A stretch of 64,000 nt of DNA from assembly GCF_003751945.1 (NCBI RefSeq), contig NZ_RJKL01000001.1, positions 496,001 to 560,000 of the forward strand, read 5' to 3'. The stretch comes from Couchioplanes caeruleus (GTDB lineage Bacteria; Actinomycetota; Actinomycetes; Mycobacteriales; Micromonosporaceae). Of the stretch, positions 35,780 through 44,498 are shown in pieces; position 1 is the first letter of the stretch; each line of letters starts with the position of its first letter. The position numbers were made by a program, and so were the translations under genes. A model generated the notes under the pieces. It was not told the DNA's origin, made no database searches, and worked only from the letters and a program-made list of their open reading frames with translations.

Positions 35780-36862
35780 TCAGCCGATGCCCGCGGCCGC
35801 ACACGCGGCCGCGTACTCGGCAGTGCAGAGCTCCTGCCGGGTCACGAAGCCCTCGGCGATGACGGCGGGGATGGTGTCCCGGGTGACGGCCTTCGGGGTG
35901 AGCAGGATGGACGGGACGTTCCTGCCCGTCTCCGGATCGGTGACCACGTCGGTGGCCGTGGTGGGGCGCTGGCCGCGGGCCAGGGCGACCGCCACCGCGG
36001 TCGCCTCGGCGGCCTCCTTCTGGATGTCCTTGTAGACGGTCATGCACTGGTCGCCGGCGAGGATGTTGCGCAGGCCCTGCACGGTGGCGTCCTGGCCGGT
36101 GACCAGGACGTCACCGTGCAGCCGGTACTTGCGCAGCACCCCGATGGCCGCGTTGGCGATGCCGTCGTTGGCCGCGAGGACGCCCTTGATGTCCCTACGC
36201 TGCGTCAGCATCTGCTCGAACATCGTGCCGGCCTGCGCGTTGTCCCAGTCCGACACCGACTGGTCCGGACCCTTCACGTACTCACCCGAGTCGAACTTCG
36301 GCTGCAACACCGAGTCGTACCCCTGCTTGAACAGCGTGGAATTGTTGTCCGTGGGCGAGCCGTTGAGCTCGGCCACCACCGGCCTGATGCGCTTCCTGTC
36401 GGTCAGGCACTTCACCAGACCCTCCCCCTGCAACCTGCCGACCGCCACATTGTCGAAACTGACGTAGTAGTCGGCGCCGCCACTGAGCGTAAGCCGGTCG
36501 TAGTCGATCGTCGCGATCCCGGCCCTCTTCGCCTTGTCCAGGACCGCCTTGCCGGTGCCGGAGTCCAGGTTCACGATCATCAGCACCCGGACCCCGCTGG
36601 AGATCATCCCGTCGGCGATCGTCTGGAACTGGCTCTTGTCGCCCTGCGCGTTCTGGATGTCAGCGGTCACACCGGCCCGGGCGAACGCCTCCCGCAGAAA
36701 GCGGGGATCGGCGGTCGCCCACCGCGCCGAACTCTTCGTGTCGGGCAGGATGACGCCGACCCTGCCCACCGTGCGATCGTCGTCGCCACCGTCACCGTCG
36801 CACGCCGCGACGCCGGCGGCCAGCACGCCGGCCGCGGCGAGGGCCAAGGCCGCCCTTGCCAT
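35780..36862 (-). CDS. Xylose-type sugar substrate-binding lipoprotein (second copy)
   Basis: A 360-residue lipoprotein paralogous to 8847-9959. Lipobox GVAAC, then VGRVGVILPDTKSSARW, ATIDYDRLTLSG, YYVSFDN, GPDQSVSDWDNA and LVTGQDATVQGLRNIL in the same order. ATG 36862 follows GGAAGGAACGATC. Again there is no permease or ATPase gene beside it. Both copies end in a Cys-containing C-terminal segment (LCTAEYAAACA here). The sugar and the partner transporter cannot be told from sequence. Confidence 0.87.
   Translation of the reverse strand: MARAALALAAAGVLAAGVAACDGDGGDDDRTVGRVGVILPDTKSSARWATADPRFLREAFARAGVTADIQNAQGDKSQFQTIADGMISSGVRVLMIVNLDSGTGKAVLDKAKRAGIATIDYDRLTLSGGADYYVSFDNVAVGRLQGEGLVKCLTDRKRIRPVVAELNGSPTDNNSTLFKQGYDSVLQPKFDSGEYVKGPDQSVSDWDNAQAGTMFEQMLTQRRDIKGVLAANDGIANAAIGVLRKYRLHGDVLVTGQDATVQGLRNILAGDQCMTVYKDIQKEAAEATAVAVALARGQRPTTATDVVTDPETGRNVPSILLTPKAVTRDTIPAVIAEGFVTRQELCTAEYAAACAAAGIG
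35792..35813 (+). terminator. Hairpin near the convergent gene ends
   Basis: Nine-base arms CGCGGCCGC and GCGGCCGCG with a four-base loop, 18 bases past the stop of the Ig-like gene; it lies inside the last codons of the lipoprotein gene. Confidence 0.4.
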
Positions 36863-36982
36863 GATCGTTCCTTCCCGTCCGCCCAGCCCACGGTCCCGCA
36901 TCGCGGCCGTGCCCGGCAACGGTCGTCCATCACGGACGCGAACACAAGAGAGGAGAGGCGGGGCGAAGCGGGAAGACCGGTG

Positions 36983-37867
36983 TCAGAGCAGGCCCGAACG
37001 GCGCCACAGTGCCATGCCCGGGCCGCCGATCAGGTCCAGTTCCCGCAGGTAGGCGACCACCTTCTCGGCCGCCCACCGCATCGTCTCGCGGTGGTGGGGA
37101 TTGGCCCACGCCGCGCGGACGCCGACCCGCGGGTCGATGCCCACCGACCGGTAGGCCTCGGGCGCGACGAGGCGCCGGCCACTCAGATACGCGGCGCGCG
37201 CGATGATCAGCCGGTCGTGCGCCAGCCTCGCCCTGCCCGCCGCTCGAACCTGGCGGGCGAGTTCCTCGCGGGCGAAGCGGACGTGGCGGGCCTCCTCGAT
37301 GACGTGGATGCGCGACACCATGCGGACCAGCGGCTGCACGGTCTCGTCGGCCGCGGCCTCACGCTGGAGGGAGTCGAGGATCTCCTCGCTGATGAGGATG
37401 GCCGCGTACATGCGGGGGCCGGTCGCCGTCAGCGCGATCAGTTTGCCCAGGCCGGAGTCGAAGGCGCCGACGCGGTAGACCGGGCACTCCAGCTTCTCGA
37501 TCATGCGGCCGAACATCACCGAGTGGCGGCACTCGTCCGCCACCTCGGTGAGGGCGTACTGGGCGTGGGGGTCGGTGGGGTCCTGTTTGTAGTACTCGCG
37601 CAGCAGCAACTGCATGAGGATGGTCTCGAACCACACGCCGAGGCCGGCGATGCTGGCGACCTCGTGCCGGGTGAGGGTGATCCGCTGCTCGGGGGTGAGC
37701 CGGCGCCACAGGTCGGTGCCGTAGAGCGACGACCGGTGCTCCGGCACGAACCAGGCGTCCCGGAGCAGGGGTGCCTCCCAGTCGATCTCGACTCCCGGGT
37801 CGTAGGAGTGTGCCGCCGAGGAGCGCAGCAGCCGGGTCGCTGTCTGGGAACGGTCGGAGAGAACCAC
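36983..37867 (-). CDS. AurF-like diiron oxygenase
   Basis: A 294-residue member of the AurF (p-aminobenzoate N-oxygenase) family of ferritin-like diiron enzymes. Metal ligands are visible as ETILMQLLLREYY, EVADECRHSVMFGRM (E-x-x-H type), SEEILDSLQRE and HVIEEARHVRFARE. AurF oxidises aryl amines to nitro compounds; relatives have other substrates. GTG 37867 follows GGAGGTCAGAC. It is divergent from a TetR gene across 54 bp that contains a perfect inverted repeat, so TetR control is likely. Confidence 0.85.
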   Translation of the reverse strand: MVLSDRSQTATRLLRSSAAHSYDPGVEIDWEAPLLRDAWFVPEHRSSLYGTDLWRRLTPEQRITLTRHEVASIAGLGVWFETILMQLLLREYYKQDPTDPHAQYALTEVADECRHSVMFGRMIEKLECPVYRVGAFDSGLGKLIALTATGPRMYAAILISEEILDSLQREAAADETVQPLVRMVSRIHVIEEARHVRFAREELARQVRAAGRARLAHDRLIIARAAYLSGRRLVAPEAYRSVGIDPRVGVRAAWANPHHRETMRWAAEKVVAYLRELDLIGGPGMALWRRSGLL

Positions 37868-37890
37868 GTCTGACCTCCACGGGGGTTGAC

Positions 37891-37905
37891 GTTACCGGAA
37901 GTAAC
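37891..37905. promoter_or_regulatory. TetR-type operator candidate GTTAC-N5-GTAAC
   Basis: A perfect inverted repeat (37891-37895 and 37901-37905) centred in the 54-bp space between the divergent diiron oxygenase and TetR genes; an overlapping TTGACG could be a -35 element for the TetR gene. Confidence 0.65.
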
Positions 37906-37921
37906 AGCTACTTCTCGTACT

Positions 37922-38590
37922 ATGAGCGCCGACGACGAGACAGTCAACAGTGCCGATGGGCGCAGCAAGCGGTGGGCGCACCACCGCGAGCGGCGCCGCG
38001 AAGAGCTCATCGACGCCGTCATCGCGGCGATCCGCGAGCTCGGTCCCGAGCCCGGCATCGACGCGGTGGCCGCGCACGCCGGCGTCAGCAAGCCGGTGCT
38101 CTACCGCTACTTCACCGACAAGTCCGGCGTGTGGGAGGCCGTCGCCCGGCGGGCGGCGGCCGCGGTGGTCGAGGCGGTGGCGCCCGCGGTCGCCGCCGTC
38201 GGCGAGGACCGCGAGGTAGTCACCGCGGCGGTCGACGCCTACCTGGCCTTCATCGAGAACGATCCCCACCTCTACCGGTTCGTGGTGCACCAGCGCGGCA
38301 TCGCCCGGGAGCGCGACGTCGTCGCCGACGCGATCGACACCGTCGCCAGCGTGCTGGCCCGCATCCTCGGCGACCGGCTGCGGGCCCTCGGGCTCGATTC
38401 GGGAGGCGCGCTGCCGTGGGCGTACGGGATCGTCGGCTACGTCCAGACCGTCGGCGACTGGTGGCTGCGCCATCAGCAGCCGATCAGCCGCGAGGCCCTC
38501 GCGGAGTACCTGACCACGTTGCTCTGGGGCGGGATGGAAGGGGTCCGATCCGCCGCGGACACACCAGGAGGATTGGCGGCGAAACTGTGA
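37922..38590 (+). CDS. TetR family transcriptional regulator
   Basis: A 222-residue repressor. Residues about 20-75 carry the TetR helix-turn-helix (ELGPEPGIDAVAAHAGVSKPVLYRYFTDKSGVWEAV); the rest is an all-helical ligand domain with HLYRFVVHQRG and GWWLRHQQP-like segments (TVGDWWLRHQQPISRE). ATG 37922 is preferred to the ATG at 37886 because the latter would place the operator inside the gene. It is followed by DUF4873 with a GTGA overlap. The ligand is unknown; similar regulators near lipid or steroid oxygenases respond to acyl-CoA-like compounds. Confidence 0.88.
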   Translation: MSADDETVNSADGRSKRWAHHRERRREELIDAVIAAIRELGPEPGIDAVAAHAGVSKPVLYRYFTDKSGVWEAVARRAAAAVVEAVAPAVAAVGEDREVVTAAVDAYLAFIENDPHLYRFVVHQRGIARERDVVADAIDTVASVLARILGDRLRALGLDSGGALPWAYGIVGYVQTVGDWWLRHQQPISREALAEYLTTLLWGGMEGVRSAADTPGGLAAKL

Positions 38591-38886
38591 GCGATGCGGA
38601 CGAGGAGTACCGGGGCGAGGCCGAGATCCGGGCCGGGGAGACGGCGGTGACCGTCACCGTACGACTGTCGGTGCAGTTCGAACCGGTCGAGGGCCGCTAC
38701 CGCTGGGCCGGTCGGGCGGCTCCGGACGCCACCCTCAGCGCCCAGTTGCGGTCCGGGACGCGGGACGTGACCGTCCGCATCGGCGAGCGCGAGGCGGCGG
38801 CCCGGCTGGGCGAGCCGGACCCGTGGGGCGGCGTGCGCCTTAGCGGAGTGGGCCGGGCGCCGTGGAGCGCAGTTGCCGGGGCGTGA
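38587..38886 (+). CDS. DUF4873 domain protein
   Basis: A 99-residue protein consisting of a DUF4873 domain: RLSVQFEPVEGRYRWAGR, then VRIGEREAAARLGEPDPWGGVRLSGVGRAPW. In mycobacteria this domain is often fused to flavin-dependent monooxygenases; here it stands alone behind the TetR gene, with a flavin monooxygenase gene one gene further on. GTG 38587 overlaps the TetR stop. Its 3' end overlaps the convergent AraC gene by 47 bp. Confidence 0.75.
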   Translation: MSDADEEYRGEAEIRAGETAVTVTVRLSVQFEPVEGRYRWAGRAAPDATLSAQLRSGTRDVTVRIGEREAAARLGEPDPWGGVRLSGVGRAPWSAVAGA

Positions 38887-39859
38887 GGCCGTACCAGCGC
38901 CGCACCGCGCGGCTCAGCGCGGACTGCTCGGCCAGGCCGACCATGGCGGTGACCTGGGTCAACGGCAGGTCCGTCTGGGTGATGAGCCGGTGCGCGGCGA
39001 GCGAGCGGACCTCGTCCAGAATGGTCTCGAACGTGGTGCCCTCGTCCGCCAGCCGGCGCTGCAACGTCCGCGGGTGGGTCCGCAGCACCTTGGCGACCGC
39101 GGTGATCTCGACGGGCGAGGATCCCAGCGCCTGGGTCAGCAGCAGGCGCACCCGCTCCGCAATGCGCTGCCCGGGCGCCGGGAAATGGCTGGCGATGTAG
39201 TCGACGGCGAGATCGTGCAGCACCTGGTTGCCGCCCGGGACCGCGGTGCTGGCGAGGCCGCCGGGCACCCGCAGCACCGCGTCGGGCCGGTCGAAACGCA
39301 CCTCCGCCCCGAAGAACCGGGTGTACGCCTCGACCGGCGCCAGCGCCGGGTGCGGCAGGTGCACGGAGCGCAGCCCGTACGGGCCGCCGCGCAGCAGCAT
39401 GATGATCCGGTGGAACAGGCCCAGGCCCAGCCCGGCGGCCTGCGGCGGCAACGGCTCGACCTCCGTACTGCGGTACAGCAGGCCGACCACGCCCGGGCGG
39501 CCCGACGGGTCGGGGATCTGCGAGACGGTCAGGGCGGGGCTGTGCACGAACAGGAACCGCCGCGTGGTGGTGAGGGCCTCGCCGAAGGTCGGGGAGTTCT
39601 CGATGGCCAGGGCGAGCGGGCCGAGCACCGACGCGTTCTGCGTTCCGGCCAGGCGCAGCCCCAGGTCCGGGCAGCAGAGCTCGGCGGCGGCCGTCTCCAG
39701 CAGCTCCCCGGCGGCCAGCGCCGGGATCACCGCGTCGTCGGACTCCACCGCCGCGCAGGTCACGCCGAAGCGCGCGAGCAGCGCGGCGCCGTCGCCGCCG
39801 AGGCTGTCCACGAGCGCGGGCAGCCCCCGCAGGCTGGCGGCGCGCACCATCGGTTCCAT
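38840..39859 (-). CDS. AraC family regulator (VirS/OruR-like)
   Basis: A 339-residue regulator with an N-terminal arabinose-binding-like region of the VirS type (about 15-200; LGLRLAGTQNASVLGPLALAIENSPTFGEAL) and a C-terminal AraC helix-turn-helix (about 235-330; RTHPRTLQRRLADEGTTFETILDEVRSLAAHRLI and LAEQSALSRAVRRWYGLTPRQLR). The layout, divergent from a flavin monooxygenase operon across 70 bp, matches virS next to mymA in mycobacteria. ATG 39859 is chosen; an upstream TTG would add 12 residues and close the gap further. Confidence 0.87.
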   Translation of the reverse strand: MEPMVRAASLRGLPALVDSLGGDGAALLARFGVTCAAVESDDAVIPALAAGELLETAAAELCCPDLGLRLAGTQNASVLGPLALAIENSPTFGEALTTTRRFLFVHSPALTVSQIPDPSGRPGVVGLLYRSTEVEPLPPQAAGLGLGLFHRIIMLLRGGPYGLRSVHLPHPALAPVEAYTRFFGAEVRFDRPDAVLRVPGGLASTAVPGGNQVLHDLAVDYIASHFPAPGQRIAERVRLLLTQALGSSPVEITAVAKVLRTHPRTLQRRLADEGTTFETILDEVRSLAAHRLITQTDLPLTQVTAMVGLAEQSALSRAVRRWYGLTPRQLRSTAPGPLR

Positions 39860-39929
39860 GGCGGGCAAGGATAAATCCCTGTCGCGCAAAGGCAAGTTTC
39901 ACGACCGGTACGAGCGAAAGACTGGGTTC

Positions 39930-41378
39930 ATGGCCGAACACTTCGACGTCCTCATCATCGGCGCCGGTCTATCCGGGATCGGCGCGGCATGGCGGCTGCG
40001 CCGGGAACGGCCCGGCACGACGTACGCGATCCTCGAGGCCCGCACCGCGATCGGCGGCACCTGGGACCTGTTCCGTTATCCCGGCGTCCGCTCGGACTCC
40101 GACATGTTCACCCTGAGCTACCCGTTCCGGCCGTGGCGCGGCGCCCAGGCGATCGCGTCCGGGGAGTCGATCCGGGCGTACATCCGCGCGACCGCCGAGG
40201 ACGGCGGGATCATGCCGCACATCCGCTTCGGCACCAAGGTGCTCTCCGCGAGCTGGGCGGACTCCCGCTGGACCGTCACCACCGACCAGGGCACCTTCAC
40301 CTGCACCTTTCTGTACGCGTGCGCGGGCTACTACGACTACGCGCAGGGCTATCAGCCGGACTTCGCGGGCCTGGACGACTTCCGCGGCACCCTCGTGCAC
40401 CCGCAGTTCTGGCCCGAGGATCTCGACTACTCGGGCAAGCGGGTGGTCGTCATCGGCAGCGGCGCCACGGCCGTGACCGTGGTGCCGGCGATGGCCGGGA
40501 CCGCCGCGCACGTGACGATGCTGCAGCGCTCCCCCACGTACATGACGGTGCTGCCGGAGCGCGACGTGATCGCCGACCTGCTGCGCCGGGGGCTGCCACC
40601 CCGGGTCGCGCACACCCTCGTGCGCGCCAAGAACGTCCTGCTGACGCAGGGCTTCTATCAGCTCTCCCGGCGCCGGCCCGAGCGGGTCAAGGCCCTGCTG
40701 CGCCGCTTCACCCTGGCCCAGCTCGGCGACCGGGCGATGCTGGACGAGCACTTCACCCCGACCTACCAGCCCTGGGACCAGCGCCTGTGCGTGGTGCCCG
40801 ACGGCGACCTGTTCACCGCCATCAAGGCGGGCACGGCCTCGGTGGTGACCGCCCACATCGACCGGTTCGTGCCCGAGGGCATCCGGCTCACCGACGGCCG
40901 GGTGCTGGAGGCGGACGTCGTCGTCTCGGCCACCGGGCTGTCGCTGCTCCCGCTCGGCGGCGTGGAGCTCACCGTCGACGGCGAGGCCGTGGAGCCCGGC
41001 AGGACCGTCGCCTACCGCGGCGTGATGCTCAGCGGCGTGCCGAACTTCGCGTACTGCATCGGCTACACCAACGCCTCGTGGACCCTGCGCGCCGACCTGT
41101 CGCACCGCTATGTCCTGCGGCTGCTGTCCTACATGGCCCGCAACGGCTACACGACCGCGACACCGCAGGAACGGCCGGGCCCGCGCCGGCCGCTGCTCGA
41201 CCTGACGTCCGGCTACGTGCAGCGGTCGCTGGACCGCTTCCCGAGCCAGGGCGACCGCGACCCGTGGACCGTACGGCAGAACTATCTGCGCGACGTCCTC
41301 TTCACCCCCCGCGCCGACGTCCGCCGGGACATGACGTTCGGTCGTCAGCCCGCCCCCGTGCTCGAGGAGATCCGATGA
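39930..41378 (+). CDS. Flavin-containing (Baeyer-Villiger-type) monooxygenase, MymA-like
   Basis: A 482-residue flavoprotein. FAD motif VLIIGAGLSGIG is at residues 8-19, NADPH motif VVVIGSGATAV near 173, and the Baeyer-Villiger fingerprint FRGTLVHPQFWP (FxGxxxHxxxW) near 150. GGTWDLFRYPGVRSDSDMFT is typical of EthA/MymA-type enzymes, which oxygenate ketones, sulfides or long-chain substrates. Start ATG 39930 has only a weak ribosome site. It is the first gene of a three-gene unit, each joined by ATGA, and shares its short upstream region with the AraC regulator. Confidence 0.9.
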   Translation: MAEHFDVLIIGAGLSGIGAAWRLRRERPGTTYAILEARTAIGGTWDLFRYPGVRSDSDMFTLSYPFRPWRGAQAIASGESIRAYIRATAEDGGIMPHIRFGTKVLSASWADSRWTVTTDQGTFTCTFLYACAGYYDYAQGYQPDFAGLDDFRGTLVHPQFWPEDLDYSGKRVVVIGSGATAVTVVPAMAGTAAHVTMLQRSPTYMTVLPERDVIADLLRRGLPPRVAHTLVRAKNVLLTQGFYQLSRRRPERVKALLRRFTLAQLGDRAMLDEHFTPTYQPWDQRLCVVPDGDLFTAIKAGTASVVTAHIDRFVPEGIRLTDGRVLEADVVVSATGLSLLPLGGVELTVDGEAVEPGRTVAYRGVMLSGVPNFAYCIGYTNASWTLRADLSHRYVLRLLSYMARNGYTTATPQERPGPRRPLLDLTSGYVQRSLDRFPSQGDRDPWTVRQNYLRDVLFTPRADVRRDMTFGRQPAPVLEEIR

Positions 41379-42247
41379 CCGGACTGACCCCGTACCGTTT
41401 CGCCGGGCGTACCGCCGTCGTCACCGGCGCCGCGGGCGGCATCGGCGAGCAGCTCGCCCACGGCCTCGCCGCGCGCGGCAGCGATCTGGTGCTCGCCGAC
41501 CGCGACGCGCTGCGCCTCGACGAGGTGGCCGAGTCGCTGCGGGCCGCCTATCCCGGCCGGGCGATCGAGGCCGCGGTCGTCGACCTCGCCGACCGCGACG
41601 CGGTGATCGCCTTCGCGCAGGGCGTCCGCGGGCGGCACCCGCGGCTGGGCCTGCTGATCAACAACGCGGGCGTCGCCCTGGGCGGCCGCTTCGACCAGGT
41701 GACGGTCGAGGAGTTCGAATGGGTGATGGCGGTGAACTTCACCGCGCCGATGCTGCTCATGCACCATCTCTTGCCCAGCCTGACCGCCGAGCCGGGTTCC
41801 CATCTCGTCAACATCTCCAGCCTGTACGGGCTCATCGCCCCGCCCGGGCAGTCCGCCTACAGCGCCAGCAAGTTCGCCATCCGCGGCCTGAGCGAGGTGC
41901 TGCGCGGCGAGTTGCTCGAGAACGGCGTCGGGGTGACCACGGTGCATCCGGGCGGCGTGCGTACCCGGATCGCCGAGAGCGCGCGCATCGCCGGTGGCAT
42001 TCCGGCCGACGAGGTCGAGGAGCACCAGCGGATGTTCGCCGCGCTGCTGACGTATCCACCGGAGAGGGCGGCCGCCGACATCCTCGACGGCGTGCGGCAC
42101 CGCCGCGGCCGGCTCCTCATCGCCCCCACCGCGAAGCTCCCCGACCTGCTCGCCCGGCTGCTGCCGGAATCGCACATGCGGCTCCTCGCCAAGCTCACCG
42201 AGACGATCGCCCGGCGGGGTGCGGCCAAGGTCGAGGTCAACAAATGA
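41375..42247 (+). CDS. Short-chain dehydrogenase/reductase (SadH-like)
   Basis: A 290-residue classical SDR. Cofactor motif TGAAGGIGE near residue 17, NNAG near 95, catalytic Ser in NISSLYG, and YSASK (Tyr-x-x-x-Lys) are complete. The C-terminal extension of about 60 residues (LPDLLARLLPESHMRLLAKLTE) resembles mycobacterial SadH-like enzymes. ATG 41375 overlaps the monooxygenase stop and its stop overlaps the hydrolase start, so all three proteins are made at linked levels. It likely interconverts the alcohol and ketone that flank the oxygenase step. Confidence 0.9.
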   Translation: MTGLTPYRFAGRTAVVTGAAGGIGEQLAHGLAARGSDLVLADRDALRLDEVAESLRAAYPGRAIEAAVVDLADRDAVIAFAQGVRGRHPRLGLLINNAGVALGGRFDQVTVEEFEWVMAVNFTAPMLLMHHLLPSLTAEPGSHLVNISSLYGLIAPPGQSAYSASKFAIRGLSEVLRGELLENGVGVTTVHPGGVRTRIAESARIAGGIPADEVEEHQRMFAALLTYPPERAAADILDGVRHRRGRLLIAPTAKLPDLLARLLPESHMRLLAKLTETIARRGAAKVEVNK

Positions 42248-43095
42248 TCCAGAAGTTGACCGTAGGCGGCGCCACCATCCGCGTGCACGACACCGGCGAC
42301 CCGGACCAGCCGCCGATCCTGCTGCTGCACGGCATCGGCCGCAGCCTGGAGGACTGGCTGCCGCAGCACGACCGGCTCTCCGGCCGGTGGCGGGTGATCA
42401 GCGTGGACCTGCCCGGCTTCGGCCTGTCCGACCGGATGCCGGGGCCGATCAGCCTCGCCTGGCTCGCCGAGGGGGTGCTCGCCACGGTGGACACGCTGGG
42501 CGAGCGGCGCCCGCTGCATGTCATGGGCAACTCGCTGGGCGGCGCGGTGGCGATGCAGCTCCTGACCGCGGCGCCCGACCGGGTGTCCACGCTGACGCTG
42601 GTCAACAGCGCCGGCTTCGGCAAGGAGGTGGCGTTCTTCCTGCGCGCCCTCGCCATTCCCGGCCTCGGCAGGCCGCTCATGCGCCGCATCGACGCGCGGA
42701 TGGCCCGGCGGATCGAGCGCGCCATCTTCCACGACCGGATCCACGCCACCCAGGAACGCGTCGACTTCGCGCTGCAGGTGGCCGCCCGTCCGGAGTACGC
42801 GATGGTGTTCCTGGAGACCGCCCAGGCGCTCGGTGGGCTGCGCGGCATCAAGGCACTCTGGCGGCAGACGCTGCTGGCGGAGGTGGCCAGGCACCCCCGG
42901 CCCACGCTGCTGGTGTGGGGCGACCGCGACCTGATCCTGCCGTGCACGCACCTCGCAGCGGCCCGGGTGGCGTTCCCGGACGCCCGCTCGCACATGTTCC
43001 CCGACACCGGGCACATGCCCCAGATCGAACGCCCCGACGAGTTCGCCGACCTCGCCGAGCTGTTCCTGACGGCCCGCTCGGACATCCGCGCCTAG
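42244..43095 (+). CDS. Alpha/beta hydrolase (esterase of the mymA-like operon)
   Basis: A 283-residue esterase-like enzyme. ILLLHGIGRSLEDW is the oxyanion HG motif, GNSLGGAVAMQLL near residue 98 the nucleophile elbow, VWGDRDLILP the acid, and DTGHMPQIERPDEF the catalytic His. Downstream of a Baeyer-Villiger monooxygenase such a hydrolase would cleave the ester or lactone formed; this is inference from order. It is coupled by ATGA to the SDR gene. A palindromic hairpin follows its stop. Confidence 0.88.
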   Translation: MIQKLTVGGATIRVHDTGDPDQPPILLLHGIGRSLEDWLPQHDRLSGRWRVISVDLPGFGLSDRMPGPISLAWLAEGVLATVDTLGERRPLHVMGNSLGGAVAMQLLTAAPDRVSTLTLVNSAGFGKEVAFFLRALAIPGLGRPLMRRIDARMARRIERAIFHDRIHATQERVDFALQVAARPEYAMVFLETAQALGGLRGIKALWRQTLLAEVARHPRPTLLVWGDRDLILPCTHLAAARVAFPDARSHMFPDTGHMPQIERPDEFADLAELFLTARSDIRA

Positions 43096-43103
43096 GGTCC
43101 ACC

Positions 43104-43121
43104 CCGCCCGGCGCCGGGCGG
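43104..43121 (+). terminator. 18-bp palindrome after the mymA-like operon
   Basis: CCGCCCGGCGCCGGGCGG, perfectly self-complementary, starts nine bases after the stop codon at 43095. A loop must open in its centre; terminator role is likely by place. Confidence 0.5.
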
Positions 43122-43280
43122 CAGCGGGTCGGCGGCCATCACGACCAGCTCGAGGTCGTGGCCGGGAACGCCGGTGGCTGCGGCCTCGTCAGCGTCCGGA
43201 TCCAGCGGCGGAGGCCGTCGAGGAAGTCGCGGATCGGCTCGGGGACCGCAACCGCGGCACGCCCGCCTAGAGTGATCCAC

Positions 43281-44498
43281 ATGTCCGTCTGGCCGAGCAG
43301 TTCCGCCCACCACCGCTGGCTCGACCAGCACAGCCGCGAGCTGCTGGCCTTCGGCCGCCGCACCGCCGACCCGGGCGGCGGCGCCCGCTGGCTGGGCGAG
43401 CGCGGCGAGCCGATGCCCGGGCGGCCGGTGTCGGTGCTGATCAGCAGCCGGATGACCCACGTCTACGGCATCGGGGCCCTGCTCGGCGTCCCCGGCGCGG
43501 GCCGGATCGCGGCGCGGGCGATGGCCGGGCTCACCGGGCGGCTGCGCGACCCCCGCGGCGGCTGGTTCCCGGCCGTGGCCGCCGACGGCACGCCCGAGCC
43601 CGGCAAGTCCTGCTACGACCACGCCTTCGTGCTGCTCGCGGCCTCCACGGCGGTCCAGGCCGGACTGGACGGCGCCGACCGGCTGCTGAGCGAGGCCGCC
43701 GAGGTGCTGCTGAGCCGCTTCTGGGACGAGGAGATCGGCCTGTGCGCCGACACCTGGGACACCGGATTCACGGCGCTCGACGACTACCGCGGCATCAACG
43801 CCAACATGCACGCGGTCGAGGCGATGCTGTCGGCGGCGAGCGTGACCGGCGACCACGCCTGGGTCGCCCGCGCGCTGCGCATCTGCCGGTTCGTCGTGAC
43901 CGTCGCCGAGGCACACCGGTGGCGCATCCCCGAGCACTACGACGCCGCGTGGCAGCCGCTGCCGGAGTATCACCGCGAGGAGCCGGAGCACCCCTTCAAG
44001 CCGTACGGCGCCACCATCGGCCATGGCCTCGAGTGGGCGCGCCTGCTGCTGCACGCCGCATCCGCTCCGACGGCCGGCGCGCCGGCGTGGCTGACCACCG
44101 CGGCCCGGGAGCTGTTCGCCCGGGCGGTGACCGACGGCTGGGCGGTCGACGGCCGGCCGGGCTTCGTCTACACGACGGACTGGACGGGCCGCCCGGTCGT
44201 GCGCGACCGCATGCACTGGGTGGCGGCCGAGGCCGTCCACGCCGCGGCGGCGCTGCACGCCCACACCGGAGAGGCGGCGTACGCACAGTGGTACCGGACC
44301 TGGTGGGACTACATCGACGAGTTTCTGATCGACCACGAACACGGGTCGTGGTTCCACCAGCTCGACCCGGAGAACGCGCCGACCGCGACGGTGTGGCCGG
44401 GCAAGGCGGACCTGTACCACGCTTTCCAGGCGACGCTCGGCCCGCGCGTTCCGCTGTGGCCGATGCTGGCGACCGCGGTGGACCGCCACCTCGCCTAG
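43281..44498 (+). CDS. AGE-family (YihS-like) sugar isomerase/epimerase
   Basis: A 405-residue enzyme with the (alpha/alpha)6-barrel signatures of N-acylglucosamine 2-epimerase / YihS aldose-ketose isomerases: SCYDHAFVLLAA, GINANMHAVEAML, TIGHGLEWARLLL, HWVAAEAVHAAAALHA and PGKADLYHAFQATL, which carry the conserved His and Arg/Glu residues. It would interconvert mannose, fructose or sulfoquinovose-type sugars; the sugar is unproven and no transporter is adjacent. TAGAGT lies nine bases before ATG 43281 with no ribosome site, so the message may be leaderless. Confidence 0.87.
   Translation: MSVWPSSSAHHRWLDQHSRELLAFGRRTADPGGGARWLGERGEPMPGRPVSVLISSRMTHVYGIGALLGVPGAGRIAARAMAGLTGRLRDPRGGWFPAVAADGTPEPGKSCYDHAFVLLAASTAVQAGLDGADRLLSEAAEVLLSRFWDEEIGLCADTWDTGFTALDDYRGINANMHAVEAMLSAASVTGDHAWVARALRICRFVVTVAEAHRWRIPEHYDAAWQPLPEYHREEPEHPFKPYGATIGHGLEWARLLLHAASAPTAGAPAWLTTAARELFARAVTDGWAVDGRPGFVYTTDWTGRPVVRDRMHWVAAEAVHAAAALHAHTGEAAYAQWYRTWWDYIDEFLIDHEHGSWFHQLDPENAPTATVWPGKADLYHAFQATLGPRVPLWPMLATAVDRHLA

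Noticed and set aside
43139..43282. A 47-codon minus-strand frame starting opposite the AGE-family gene start
   Set aside because: It begins plausibly (MWITLGGRAAVAVPEP) but coding character shifts frame midway; no family recognised, so not annotated as a gene.
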